From Locusta migratoria (taxonomy: Eukaryota > Arthropoda > Insecta > Orthoptera > Acrididae): DNA of 64,000 nt. Where the stretch lies: contig CM048750.1 of assembly GCA_026315105.1 (NCBI GenBank), forward strand, positions 107,353,297 through 107,417,296, given 5' to 3'. Made by a program: the position numbers and the translations under genes. A model generated the notes under the pieces. The model made no database searches. It saw only the letters and a program-made list of their open reading frames with translations, and had not been told where the DNA came from. Positions 33,084-43,681 of the stretch are shown in pieces (within the stretch, counting starts at the first letter, position 1; the number at the start of each line of letters is the position of its first letter).

Positions 33084-34518
33084 CTCAACTTTGCTCCTAC
33101 CCCCAAGTTCACACCTGTCGCAGAAATTATTAGTGCTGTTGAACAGGTTGCAGCTCGACTTCCGCCTGATTTAGCTGAGGAAATACGTCGCGAAACTTGT
33201 CGTGCATTGACGAAATCCAAGCCCACGAAGTCAAACATCACTAGTAAAGAGAGGGCGGCCATTCGTGACCTGAGGGAGCGCCCTGATATTGTTGTCTTAC
33301 CGGCTGACAAAGGCAATGCTACGGTTGTTGTCTCCCATAAGGACTACACTGAAAAGATTCAGAGCCTGCTAAATGACGATTCCTACCGGAAGATCAGCGT
33401 TGACCCCACAAAGAAGGTGTAAAACAAGACGAGGGCGCTTCTCAAGGATGCGGATTTACCGGAGAGTGTCGCCAAGAAACTTTTACCTCAAGGTCCGGTA
33501 CCGCCAAGACTTTATGGACAAGGTTCACAAAGATGGGGTGCCGTTACGTCCCATTGTCAGTAACATCAGGGCACCTACATATTTGTTGGCCAAATACTTG
33601 ACGGGAATATTAAGTCCTTATGTGGGTAAATGCCCTCATCACATCCGTAATTCCGTGGATTTTGTGAAACGCCTTAACAACTTCAGGCTGGATGAGTCAG
33701 ATATCATGGTAAGTTTTGGCGTCGTTTCGTTGTTTACGAGGGTGCCCCTTCGAGAGTCACTAGATTGGATTGGTCAGAAATTTGACGAGAAGACCACCGA
33801 ACGTTTTAGGCATGTCTTGACCTCCACGTATTTTCTTTTCAATGGCGAATACTACGAACAAACGGAGGGGGTCGCCATGGGTAGCCCACTCTCCCCTGTG
33901 GTCGCAAATTTATACATGGAGAATTTCGAGGAGGAAGCCCTTGCATCATCTTTCTGGAAACCTACTTGCTTTTTCCGTTATGTGGACGACACTTTCGTCA
34001 TCTGGCCACATGGTATGGATAAACTCCTTGACTTCCTTACACATCTGAACTCCATACACCCCAACATCAAATTCACTATGGAGACTGAAACGGAGGGTAA
34101 ATTGCCGTTCCTTGACGTCTTGGTCAAGAGAAGAGCTGACGGCACCCTGGGTCATAGTGTATATCGGAAGACAACGCACACTGATCTGTATTTACACGCA
34201 GACAGCTGTCACCACCCCTCACAGAGGAATGGGGTACTTAAAACTCTAGTACATAGGGCGCGCACTATCTCTGACGCAGAGAGTCTACCCCAGGAATTGG
34301 AACACCTGAGAACTGTATTTCGAAAAAATGGGTACTCAGAGTGGCAGATTCAGCGGGCTCTCCGCCCAACCACTACAACACAACCTGTGGAAACGGATGA
34401 AAACGCAAGGGAGGATGTAGGCACTGCGTTCGTTCCGTATACCGGCGCACTCTCAGGGAAGATCGCCCGCATTTTGAGAAAATACCAGGTTGGAACTGTT
34501 TTTTTTTCCGCCGAATAA
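33084..34518 (+). pseudogene. PLE reverse transcriptase (frame-shifted, motif A aspartate lost)
   Basis: The first frame reads EIISAVEQVAARLPPDLAEE, DIVVLPADKGNATVVV to a stop at about 33421, then a one-base shift near 33515. The second frame carries KVHKDGVPLRPIVSNIRAPT, MVSFGVVSLFTRVP in place of the usual FDVVSLFT, VAMGSPLSPVVANLYME, FRYVDDTFVIW and KLPFLDVLV. The YVDD box is intact, but the motif A Asp is Gly, which should abolish polymerisation. The end of this frame at a T run near 34500 is another shift. PLE RTs are related to telomerase and copy the element's RNA. Confidence 0.9.
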
Positions 34519-35056
34519 AATTAGTGCACTGGGGAGCGCTAAAGATGATCTCGGTTTGAGGAAGGCGGGCGTGTACCAGATTCCGTGTCAGTGTGGAAAG
34601 TCATATATTGGACAGACGATGCGTACCGTCGAGGATCGATGCGTTGAACACCAGAGGCACACACGATTGATGTATCCGAGCAAGTCGGCGGTCGCTGAAC
34701 ATTGTTTGTCGGAGAATCACGCTATGGAGTATGAACACACTAGGATTCTGGTACAGACGTCGAGATACTGGGACTGCGTCGTTAGAGAGGCCATTGAAAT
34801 TCGCACAAGTGACGACCTCATAAACCGTGACTGTGGCTATAATCTTAGCAAAGCTTGGGAACCAGCGATTGGGTTAATTAAGAGTAAATCTAGCAAACGT
34901 AACGAAGTGACGACCACGGCGGACAGAGCACTCACACCGACGTCTTCTCAGACGCCGGCGCAATCGGTTCCACTGCGCGGCCGCGGCGCGGGGCGCGGAC
35001 CGCGGAGGGGTCGCTCCGCGGGCCGAGGGTATTTAAATGGCCCGCTACCGGGCTAG
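34490..35056 (+). pseudogene. PLE GIY-YIG endonuclease domain
   Basis: After a frameshift in the T run the protein continues LGLRKAGVYQIPCQCGKSYI then GQTMRTVEDRCVEHQRH: the GIY...YIG signature as GVY...YIG, with the catalytic Arg and the following Glu-His. A second block, SAVAEHCLSENHAMEYE, fits the conserved C-terminal part. The tail is rich in Arg and Gly (GRGAGRGPRRGRSAGRG), probably RNA or DNA binding. In the intact element this would be one protein with the RT upstream and would nick DNA at the insertion site. Confidence 0.9.
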
Positions 35057-35133
35057 AACCCAGTTCCCTTCGAGCAGCCGTAGCGTGCGGATCTCCGTGC
35101 CGGCGCGTTTCCAGGAGCTCAGTCCGTCAGTTC

Positions 35134-35167
35134 ACCTGATGATGGCGACATGTATGATCGCCGAAAT
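35134..35167 (+). ncRNA. hammerhead-like hairpin at PLE 3' end
   Basis: CTGATGA, one extra base, GGCGA...TCGCC (5-bp stem II), GAA. The following bases are AT-rich, stem III is ATAT-like at best, and no stem I next to the core pairs. The stem II and extra-base layout matches the copies at 41.1 and 48.0 kb. Probably inactive. Confidence 0.3.
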
Positions 35168-35246
35168 ATTAAAAAAAAGTGCCTGTTGGACACTATAGAC
35201 CGGCAGTACACCCGTGGATATTTTGATCAGTTCGTAAGTAGTTTGT

Positions 35247-35275
35247 AAGTTCTACAAACATTTGAACATTTTTAA
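35247..35275 (+). mobile_element. SINE family A, 3' remainder
   Basis: AAGTTCTACAAACATTTG and following bases complete the SINE begun at 32873, with part of its body deleted. Confidence 0.75.
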
Positions 35276-36981
35276 CATTTGCTAGTAACATCCCCACAAT
35301 ACGCTAGTTTTCTATTTGATTTTTGCCGAAGTTTGACTTCGCGTTCTCAATGGTGTTTGTTAACTGAATCCTTACACTCCCAAACCGTAGAGTCCTTCCT
35401 TCCTATGCTTAAATGTATTTAAAAGTTCTTTTAATTGTCATTTGTAGTTGAATTTCATGATTTTCGGGAACTTTTCTGTACTTCCGGTGTGCACTCTTTC
35501 TCCATAGAACACGTGGATGGGATGAGACAAAGCCTTCAGCATACTCCATCCCTCTGTGCACAGGAGTGGTTAATGTTAAACTTCGACTAGGTTCCGTGGT
35601 TCCTAGTACGTGTAACGCGGTAATTTTCCCCGATTTTTGTTACTTCTAATCTTGTAACCTCGGTACTCCGTAGCCCACGTGTTTTCATTTTCAATAGAGA
35701 GATGCTTTCCCCCTGAATAGGTTACACGACCTATCTCGTGTTTTTATTTGTCCCGAAATTGTATTTTTTTTCACATTTGCAAAGTTTTGTGATCCGATCC
35801 CGTAGCATGTTGTATCATTCTGTAACCTTGCTTATTAGACAGATCTCACTTCTCTGAGTAGAACGAATAGTTACACGACCTATTTTGCGATTTCATTACT
35901 TCCGAAATCGAATTTTTTTTCACTTTGTTCAAATTCTGTGATCAAACATTAACTACAAACAGTAGCTACAGGCTTTTTTACTTAGATTAAATCAGACAGG
36001 ATTAAAATTAAGGTACTGCAGTCAAGTTCCAATTTACTGCACGCACAGGTAGGAGCGCCAAAAGATGTGGACTGACGAACAGATTTTGCAAATGACGTGG
36101 CAAGATCGGGAGCCTATCAACATTTATCGCTATTTAGTCTTATCACTGAGTATCCTCTCATTTTGACAAAAAGGGACTGAATTGTAAACCATAGTAATTT
36201 TCTCTTCACTAACAGCTCAAGCATCAAATAAGGAATCGCTATTGTTTACAACTCGTTGGTGCCTACTTCTACCGCAAGTTAAGGCAAATGAATAAGTTTG
36301 TCCACGTCGAATTTGAGTTCTAAACTGTCTTCCTTCTAACAAGTTTCGAAGTAAATCTCTTTCATCCTTGAGACAGAAATCAATTTCGGCTCCAGCCTGG
36401 CAGAGAATCTGTAATAGGTTTTCGCAACCTCTTACACAACATCTGTGAGTTTGAGGAAGCCAATGTAAAACTTCTTTAGCACTAAGCAGCAGCAAGTCTT
36501 CCTTCTTATTTGATGTAACTGTCGGTGAACCAATAACGACGATCTCTACACGTCCTCTTTAGCTACACCGCAGCACCAGTTGTAATTTTAACGAGCTCCC
36601 AGTAGAGCAGCCAACTAATTTTGAACGATCTGCTTTCCAACGGCCACCTTCGCCCCTGGCGAGATGTCGACCTTTGTCGCGATAAAACGGCTTTGGCAAG
36701 CTGCAAGAGAAATGAAGTGTGCGGTCCCAGCAGAGCGAGCGTGGGGGATCGGTGCGAGTTTCTACCCTCTATGCCGTTCCTTCCCCGAAACAAGAGGCAC
36801 TTGTCTGCACATTCGGCTAACTCTGCTATCCCCCACACAGTAAAATCCTACACACAGCTTCCAAAGTACTACCTGTAACCGTGAACTATATGAATAAATT
36901 CAGTGAATGACAATAATCTGCCACATTCCTGAGCTACATTATCATTTTATCCCATTTTTATAGACGAAAAATATATCTACT

Positions 36982-36982
<1 letters not shown>
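35276..36982. other. unassigned sequence with a diverged tandem repeat
   Basis: Two related blocks begin GTTACACGACCTAT at about 35722 and 35871, each followed by CCCGAAAT/TCCGAAAT and a TTTTTTTTCAC run, a 149-bp offset. At about 36217-36495 the minus strand has a 92-codon open stretch (with AKEVLHWLPQ and DERDLLRNLLEG) in which I recognise no family. About 36600-36850 is GC-richer. No gene call is justified. Confidence 0.45.

Positions 36983-37033
<51 letters not shown>
36983..37033. repeat. poly-A tract, 51 nt
   Basis: Uninterrupted A run directly before a LINE fragment. It may be the tail of a retroposed sequence to its left; AATAAA occurs about 90 bases upstream. No source sequence is recognised. 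Confidence 0.75.
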
Positions 37034-37036
<3 letters not shown>

Positions 37037-37039
37037 ATA

Positions 37040-38625
37040 AAAATTCGTTAATGCTTTCCTGGGTGAGAATTTTCAGTCTTTCGATCGAAACTAACAATGT
37101 TGCTGTGGATCAGACGTCGCTTACGTTCAAAGAAATAATATCGACAACCATTGAAAGATTTGTAGCAAATAAAATAATGAAAGAGGGGTTTGACCCGCCG
37201 TGCTACACAAAACAGGTCACATCATTCTTGCAAAAGCAAAGGAAAAAGCACTTAAACGGACACAAAATCCTCAAGACTGACAGTCTTTTACAGAAACTCC
37301 AAATGTAGCTCGAACTTCAAGGCGAGAAATTTATAATGAATGCCACAACGAAAACCTGTCATGTAATTTGATAGAGAATCCTAAAAAAATCTGGACGTAT
37401 GTAAAGTATATTAGCTCTAAAACACAATAAATACCTTCACTACGTGATAGTAACGGTGATGCTACTGATGACAGTTCTGCTAAAGCAGAATTTCTTCACG
37501 CATCCTTCCGAAATTCCTTCACGAAAGAAGACGAAGGAAATAGTACAGAATTCGTATCAAGAACAGCTGCCAGAATGCGTAATTTAGAAGTTTATATCCG
37601 TGGTATATTGAAGCTACTTAAATCAGTTAAGAAAAGTAAATCTCGGAGTCTCGATTGTATACCAATTAGTTTTCCTTCAGAGTATGCTGAAGCAATAGCC
37701 TCATACCTAGTTAAACAACCGCTCGCTCAGCGAACGTTCCGTACGTCAAGACTGGTAAGTTGTACCGCTTACGGCAATATTCAAGAATGGCAATAGGAGT
37801 GACCTGTAAAATTACGCCTGTATAATTGACGGTTTGCAGTAGGATTTTAGAACATTCCTCAAATATTAAGAACTACCTCGAAGAGAATTACGTATTGACC
37901 TACAGTCAACACGGATTCAGAAAGTGTCATTCTTGTGAAACATAGCAGGTCCTTTACTCACATGATGTGCTGAGTGCTATCGACAAGGAATGTCAAATAC
38001 ATTCAGCAGTCCTAGATTTGCGGAAGGCTTTCGACACTGTACCTCACTAGCATCTTGGAATCAAACTGCGTGCTTGCGATTGGATTCGTGATATGCTGTC
38101 AGAAAAGACACGGTACGTTGTAATTGACGGAAAGGCATCGAGTAGAACTGAAACGATATCTGCCGTTCCCCAGAGAAGTGTTATAGGGCCTAGAATGTTC
38201 CTTATTATTATAAACGATTTAGGAGACAACCTGTGTAGCTCTTAGACTGTTCACGGATGATGCAGTCACTTATCGTAAAACCACCGGAAGAGTAAAAGAA
38301 ACTGCAAAATGATTTAGATATCTGCATGGCGCATAAAATAGAAATTGACCCTTAATCATAATAAGTGCGAAGTCATCCATATGACCACTAAAAGAAGCCC
38401 GTTAAACTTTATTAACGCGATAAATCAGTCAAAACTACAGGCCGTAAATTCAACTAAATACCTGGGAGTAACATTACAAACAACTTAAATTGGAAAGAAC
38501 ATATAGAAAATATTGTAGGTAAAGCAAACCAAAGACTACGTTTCGTTGGCAGAACACTTAGAAGATGCAACAGCTCTATTAAAGAAACTGCCTACACCAC
38601 ACTCGTTCGTCATATTTTGGTAATG
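37040..38625 (+). pseudogene. CR1-like LINE ORF2 fragment, many stops
   Basis: Same family as the copy at 1.6-3.05 kb, on the plus strand. Readable blocks include IPSLRDSNGDATDDSS, AEFLHASFRNSFTKEDEG, RTAARMRNLEVY, SEYAEAIASYL, LRKAFDTVPH (one residue changed), DWIRDMLSEKTRYVVIDGK and FGRTLRR-like VGRTLRRCNSS. Numerous stops and shifts show long decay. A Tc1 transposon interrupts it at 38626, and the family's last codons (FEKFLSPTFSSEC) reappear at 42553 beyond the Tc1, with about 55 codons lost. Confidence 0.8.
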
Positions 38626-38764
38626 TACACTCCTAGCCATTAAAATTGCTACACAACGAAGATGACGTGTTACAAACGCGAAATTTAACCGACAGGAAGA
38701 AGATGCTGTGATGTGCAAATTATAGCTTTTCATAGCTACACCTGTAAAGTTTTTAGTGTGTTTT

Positions 38765-40415
38765 TCATTGCAGTCTTTATGGACAAAGAAGAATACAACA
38801 ACAATACGGAAGAATTCATTTCAAAAAATAAAATAACAAAACTAAAATCAGACCCTACAAACAGATTCCATACAAAAATGAAAAACACACTAAAAACTAT
38901 AGAATACACACTGGATGACAAACAAATAGCTCGTATGACACGCATGAAACCTAATGCACCAAAACTCCGGAGCCAACCAAAGCTTCACAAAATAAATAAC
39001 CCAATGAGAGCAATTGTAAATTACAGAAGAGCACCTACATACACCCTTGCCAGACATATGCTAAATTTACTCATACAACAATATAAAGCACATAATGACA
39101 GAACAATCAAAACACAGTGGAACTAATAAACAACATAAATGACTTATATATCCCTGACACAGCTATGTGGATATCATTTGATGTTGAAAACATGTTCTCC
39201 ACAATCCCAGTCACAGAAACGATCACAATAATAAAACAAGACCTAATGACCTTTAATCAGTTATCACGAGAACGCATAACAGAGATAAGTACACTCCTAC
39301 ACCTTATCACAGAACAAAATTATTTTGAATTCAACAAAGAGTTTTACCTACAAGCAGAAGGGCTACCAATGGGTTCTCCAATTTCAGGGAAGTTAGCAAA
39401 TATTTTCATGAACAAAATAGAAAAAAGAATATTTGAAGAAATAGTACCAGGCATATACAATATAATATACTGGTGGAGATACATGGATGATATCCTCTGC
39501 TCGATAGATGAACCAGAAAATAAAATAGACCAACTACACACAGAGTTAAATGCAATACATAAGAACATGAAGTTCACTCTAGAGAAGGAAGAAGCAGGCC
39601 AAATCAATTTCCTGGACATATCCATCACAAAGAAAAATAACTCACACTCATTCAGCATCTACAGAAAAACTACTGCTTCAGACATAATATTACACCAGTC
39701 TTCTAACCACCCACAGACCCAGAAGGAATCAGCTCTGGGATACATGTTACACAGATTAAACACATTACCACTAGACAAACACAATTACAACAAGGAGCTG
39801 GACATAATAATTCAGACAGCAAAGAGTAATGGATACAAAGAAACCCTCATTACAAAATTGAATAAAAGAATCCAAAATAAAATAAAGAAACAAAACACCC
39901 AAAACCAAGGGCTCATAACACTCACAGCTAACACCCAAAACAAAAACAACACAAATGAAAGACATAACATGGAAACTCAACAAACAAACTGGTACACACT
40001 TACTTACGGAAATAAACTGACACACATAATTGGAAACATTCTCAAGAAACAAGGTATCAAAATAGCATATCAAAGCCGTAACTCATTACAGAAATGCCTA
40101 ATAAAAACAGAAAACTCTGACATGTACCAAAAATCTGGTATCTACCAGCACAAATGTAACAGTTGTGATGCTCTATACTTAGGCCAGACCGGCAGGACAT
40201 ATGAAACAAGATATAAAGAACACAGACGAGCATGGAAATATGGCAACAGCCATTCAACATGTGCAGAACACCTTAGGCAAGAAAACCACTATCCCACCGC
40301 CATAGAAACCGACATGCAAATAGTCAGATTTAGCAACAAGAAACACCTCCTGACCCTCCAAGAGAATTTCCAAATTCAAAAAAGCACTAATAGAAAAGAA
40401 ACACATATTAAATGA
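38765..40415 (+). pseudogene. PLE reverse transcriptase and GIY-YIG endonuclease, two frameshifts
   Basis: The first frame (to 39123) has LRSQPKLHKINNPMRAIVNY. One A missing in a short A run near 39109 shifts into the long frame 39117-40415. There motif A is WISFDVENMFSTIP (Asp kept), motif B GLPMGSPISGKLANIFMNK, motif C WRYMDDILCS, then INFLDISITKK. The GIY-YIG domain is GIYQHKCNSCDALYLGQTGR with RYKEHRRAW; YLG replaces YIG. A second shift near 40370 moves the last part (KALIEKKHILNDQVNISNQT) into another frame. Only two small indels separate it from an open ORF, so it is fairly young. No N-terminus. Confidence 0.9.
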
Positions 40416-40562
40416 CCAAGTAAACATCAGCAACCAAACATTATTTAAACTAATAAAACAAGTAGTAGACAAAGACAAACCTCCTCCACCCGCAAAATCA
40501 CCACATAAGACAACAACGAAAACAAATCCCTACCCACACATTAACACATGCAGAAAAATCGG

Positions 40563-40565
<3 letters not shown>

Positions 40566-40600
<35 letters not shown>

Positions 40601-40640
40601 ACTCACTCACTCACACACACACACACAGAGAGAGAGAAAG
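40566..40640. repeat. compound microsatellite (TC)n (ACTC)n (AC)n (AG)n
   Basis: Four adjoining simple repeats in the 3' region of the PLE, between the end of coding sequence and the terminal hairpin. Confidence 0.9.
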
Positions 40641-41098
40641 TCGCTAGTTGAACCAAAATCATATTTATAAATACACAATACAGTCAGAACATCACACACA
40701 AAGATGACAGCAGACGCCTATTTTGACCGAAACGAAACAAAAACACACCTCACAGCACGAACCAAAGAACTCGAAAGCAAAGAACACACAAAAAGACAAT
40801 AGACAAACAAAACAAACGACATACAAAGCCTGCCAGGCCATAGAAATGGTTATGTTTCAAAAACTTTCGTAAGAAATGTTACTGTAAAAAGTGTAAAATA
40901 GTGTAAATAAGCGGTGACAGTAAGTGACAAGGTGCTACATATCACACATGAAGATAAAAACATAAAAAATTCGTGAGTAATATTAATAGTCCGATTTATT
41001 CAAAATGAAAAAAAATCCAATTGCATGAGAACTGTTACAGATCGAATTTCGTAATAACTAAAACAAATAATGTAATACAAACCATTTATTGTACAGCT

Positions 41099-41141
41099 GA
41101 CCACTGAAGATGCTTTAAAATAAAGCGAAACGCGTCTGGTC
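41099..41141 (+). ncRNA. hammerhead ribozyme candidate at PLE 3' end
   Basis: Stem I GACCA (41099-41103) pairs with TGGTC (41137-41141). The core box is CTGAAGA (41104-41110). One extra T precedes stem II GCTTTA/TAAAGC with loop AA-type. Then come GAA (41127-41129), the palindrome ACGCGT (41130-41135) as minimal stem III, and C41136 at the cleavage position. This is the layout of minimal type I hammerheads known from Penelope-like elements, where the palindromic stem III favours dimers. The extra base between the box and stem II departs from the textbook core, so activity must be tested. It would process element RNA ends. Confidence 0.6.
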
Positions 41142-41204
41142 TAAAGTAGACTAATTTACAGTTGCAAAAGACGGTCCCATATCCTATACAAAAAAGTTGT
41201 TGTG

Positions 41205-42394
41205 ATGCCTCGTGTAAGGAGGACAAATGCGTGTCATCACGTTTCCGACTTTGATAAAGGTAGGATTGTAGCCCATCGCGATTGCGGTTTATCGTATAGC
41301 GACATTGCTGCTCTGTTAGCAGAATATGGAATCGTGGATTCAGGAGGGTAATACGGAACGCCCTGCTGGATCCCAACGGCCTAGTATTAATAGCAGTGGA
41401 GATGACAGGCATCTTATCGGAATGGCTGTAACGGATCGTGAAGTCACGTCTCGAAGGTTGAGGGAACAGACGCGGACGTTTGCCAGACATCAACCATCTG
41501 CTCAAATTAAATGTTCAAAAGTTTGTTAAGCTTATGGGACTTAACTACGGAGTCATCAGTCCTTAAACTTACAAACTACTTATCAACTACCTTATTCTAA
41601 GGATGACACAAATATCCATGCCCGAGGGGGGATTCGAACCCCCGACCGTAGTGGCCGTGCAGACCGTGACTGAAGCGCCTCAGTCCCCCAACCATCTGCA
41701 CGAACAATTCGACGACGTTTACAGCAGCATGGGCTATCAGATCATGGCTGCGGTTACCCTTAACGCTGCATCACAGACAAAAGCGCCTACGATGGTGTAC
41801 GCAACAACGTACCTGAATGCACGAATAGCAGAGCGTGTTTTTTTTTTTCGGATGAATCCAGGTCCTGTTTACAGCATCATGATGGTCGCATCCCTGTTTG
41901 GCGACATCGCGGTGAACGCACACTGGAAGCGTGTATTCGTCATCGCCATACTGGAGTATCACCCGGCGTGATGGTATGGGGTGCCATTGGTTACAATTCT
42001 CGGTCACCTTTTGTTCGCATCGACGGCACTTAGAACAGTGGCCGTTACAATTCAGATATGATACGATCAGTGGCTCTACCCTTCATTCGTGCCCTGCGAA
42101 CCCTACATTTCCGCAGGATAATGCAGGACCGCATGTTGCAAGTCCTGTACGGACCGAACTGGATACAGAAAATGTTCGAGTGCTGCTCTGGCCAGCACAT
42201 TCTCTAGATCTCTCACCAATTGAAAACGTTTGGTCAATGGTGGCCAAGCAACTAGCTCGTCACAATACGCCAGTCACTATTCTTGATGAACTGTGGTATA
42301 GTGTTGAAGAAGCAAGGGCATCTGTACCTGTACACGCCAACCAAGCCCTGTTTATCTCAATGCCCAGGCGTATCAAGGCCATTATTGCGGCCTG
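41205..42394 (+). pseudogene. Tc1 transposase pseudogene
   Basis: From ATG at 41205: MPRVRRTNACHHVSDFDKGR, DCGLSYSDIAALL, then a deletion in the DNA-binding region and frameshifts. After the SINE, DDE parts are visible: a DES-type first Asp near 41850 (CGGATGAATCC), QDNAGPHVASPV for the second Asp, then DLSPIENVWSMVAKQLARHN for the final catalytic position, ending PRRIKAIIAA-stop. Several indels and the SINE make it inactive. Confidence 0.88.
41511..41690 (-). mobile_element. SINE family A inside the Tc1 transposase
   Basis: Reverse copy with the head 5' truncated. CAACCATCTGC flanks it on both sides (about 41489-41499 and 41688-41698), and the transposase reading continues past the SINE. 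Confidence 0.9.
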
Positions 42395-42552
42395 AAGTGG
42401 TTGTACTGGGTACTGGTTTCTCAGGATCTATCCACCCAAATTGCATGAAAATGTAATCACGTGTCAGTTCTAGTATAATATATTTGTCCAATGAATACCC
42501 GTTTATCATCTGCATTTCTCTTGATGTAACAATTCTAATGGCCAGTAGTGTA

Positions 42553-42628
42553 TTTGAGAAATTTCTTTCACCAACTTTCTCTTCCGAATGCGATCAGATT
42601 TTGTTAGCATCCACCTTAATAGGAAGAA
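42553..42628 (+). pseudogene. LINE ORF2 C-terminal end beyond the Tc1
   Basis: FEKFLSPTFSSECDQILLAST corresponds to FAKSLSPTFSSEC at the end of the 1.85-2.9 kb copy. It meets the oppositely oriented LINE fragment tail to tail at about 42628 and lacks the 3' UTR. Confidence 0.75.
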
Positions 42629-43680
42629 CTTTTAAGTTTCGCATGCTGGAAGCTGTACTTGGATTGAATACTGGAGTGTTCTCTTCGTCTTCTTTGGTGA
42701 ACGAATTTCGGAAAGTTGTGTTTAGTAATTCAGCCTTAGCATGACTGCCATCGGTAGTATTACCATTGCTATCGCGTAGTGAAGGTATTGTGTACTTCAC
42801 ATATGACCAGAATTTCGAGGAATCTGCAGCCCACACGGTGCAGAACCGTCTGAGCCTCTGATTCAGACCCTCCACTCGGCTCTGAACCAAAGGTCCGCAG
42901 TCAGTCCTGTCGACAATGCTGCAGATGGTAAACACCGCTTTCATCTTGCAAGCAAGACTGGCAGTCTTTACCACTTCTGATAGCTGCTCAAAACAAGAGA
43001 GGATCTCTTCCGATCCAAAGCGGCACACATTATTGGTCCCGACATGAACCACCACCTGCAGCTGGCTGCACTCTGTGCTCTTCATGGCATCCGGAAGGAC
43101 CCGTTTAACATCTGGAATGACTCCCCCCGGTATGCACACGGAGCGCACATTGGACTTCTTCCCCTCCCTAGCAGCCAATTTCCTAAGGGGCTCCATTACC
43201 CGCCTAACGTTGGAGTTCCCAACTACTAACAAACCCACTCTCTGTGAGTGCCCGGATCGTGAAGGCAGGGGGGCGAGTACAGGACAAGCGACACCATTTG
43301 CGTCAGGAACATCCTCTGCCACAGACAGCGCCTCGAATCTGTTCGTAAGACTAACCGGTGAGGCCTCCACTTCGGTGCCCCGGGAAGTCTTACGCCGCCT
43401 GACACGCGCTGAGGAGACCTCCCAATCCACCACGGATTGGGGGGCGACCCTCTCGCGGGCAGTGAGCGGGCTGGCCACAGCCGCAGGTCGATCGGAGGGC
43501 ACAACAGGCGCACAGGGCGTCGTCTGCTGCACCCCAGCGAGCGGCTCACAATAGCGGCGCCCACCCACCGCAGTCTCAAGCGTTGCCAGCGAAGTCAACG
43601 CCGTCTGAAGCTGCGAGCGAAGTTAGCAACTCTGCCTCCATCCGTTCGCAACAGTCACAGTTCTTAATCATTCTAAAAAC
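42594..43680 (-). CDS. LINE ORF1 (SGNH-like) joined in frame to an ORF2 segment
   Basis: A 334-codon open frame runs 43598-42594. Residues about 120-255 resemble an SGNH fold: VGLLVVGNSNVRRVMEPL (GNSN for GDSN), VCIPGGVIPDV, LQVVVHVGTNNVC, VEGLNQRLRRFC. From about residue 262 the protein becomes ORF2 of the same LINE family (SKFWSYVKYTIPSLRDSN, AELLNTTFRNSFTKEDEE). The endonuclease lying between them in a complete LINE is gone, so an internal deletion has fused the two in frame. Further upstream, MIKNCDCCERMEAELL is readable in another frame as the likely ORF1 start. Whether the fusion is expressed is unknown; more likely a relic. Confidence 0.75.
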
Positions 43681-43681
43681 C

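Larger units (their letters stand above)
33007..35228 (+). mobile_element. Penelope-like element inserted in a SINE
   Basis: The boundaries are exact: the SINE sequence AGTTCGTAAGTAGTTTGT is duplicated at 32989-33006 and 35229-35246. Just inside, 33036-33080 is an inverted copy of 35185-35229 (45 nt, one mismatch). Between them lies one broken ORF coding reverse transcriptase and a GIY-YIG endonuclease. At 2.2 kb it lacks the N-terminal part of a usual PLE protein, so it was 5' truncated or derived from an internally shortened copy. Confidence 0.93.
38740..41185 (+). mobile_element. Penelope-like element in the Tc1, 5' truncated
   Basis: The protein starts mid-sequence (FMDKEEYNNNTEEFISKNK) and runs through RT and GIY-YIG to a long 3' region with a microsatellite, then a hammerhead-like motif at 41099-41141. 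It is a different family from the copy at 33.0 kb: it is A-rich and the protein shows only general similarity. The 5' boundary is judged from where the Tc1's leader stops near 38740 and resumes near 41186. A target duplication was not resolved. Confidence 0.85.
38628..42550 (+). mobile_element. Tc1-like transposon carrying a PLE and a SINE
   Basis: TA flanks both ends (38626-38627, 42551-42552). The inverted ends match: left CACTCCTAGCCATTAAAATT, right, on the minus strand, CACTACTGGCCATTAGAATT. The transposon is about 1.3 kb without its two insertions: a PLE at about 38740-41185 and a SINE at 41511-41690. It lies in a decayed LINE. Three successive insertion events are readable here. Confidence 0.92.

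Noticed and set aside
36217..36495. Ankyrin-like host exon on the minus strand
   Set aside because: A faint leucine-rich pattern (LLQILCQAGAEIDF) is suggestive, but the repeat consensus is not met and no splice structure is visible.
37040..43680. Twin-primed (5'-inverted) single LINE insertion
   Set aside because: The plus-strand part comes first and the minus-strand ORF1 part follows, which is the wrong order for twin priming, and no shared 3' tail is present; two separate fragments are simpler.
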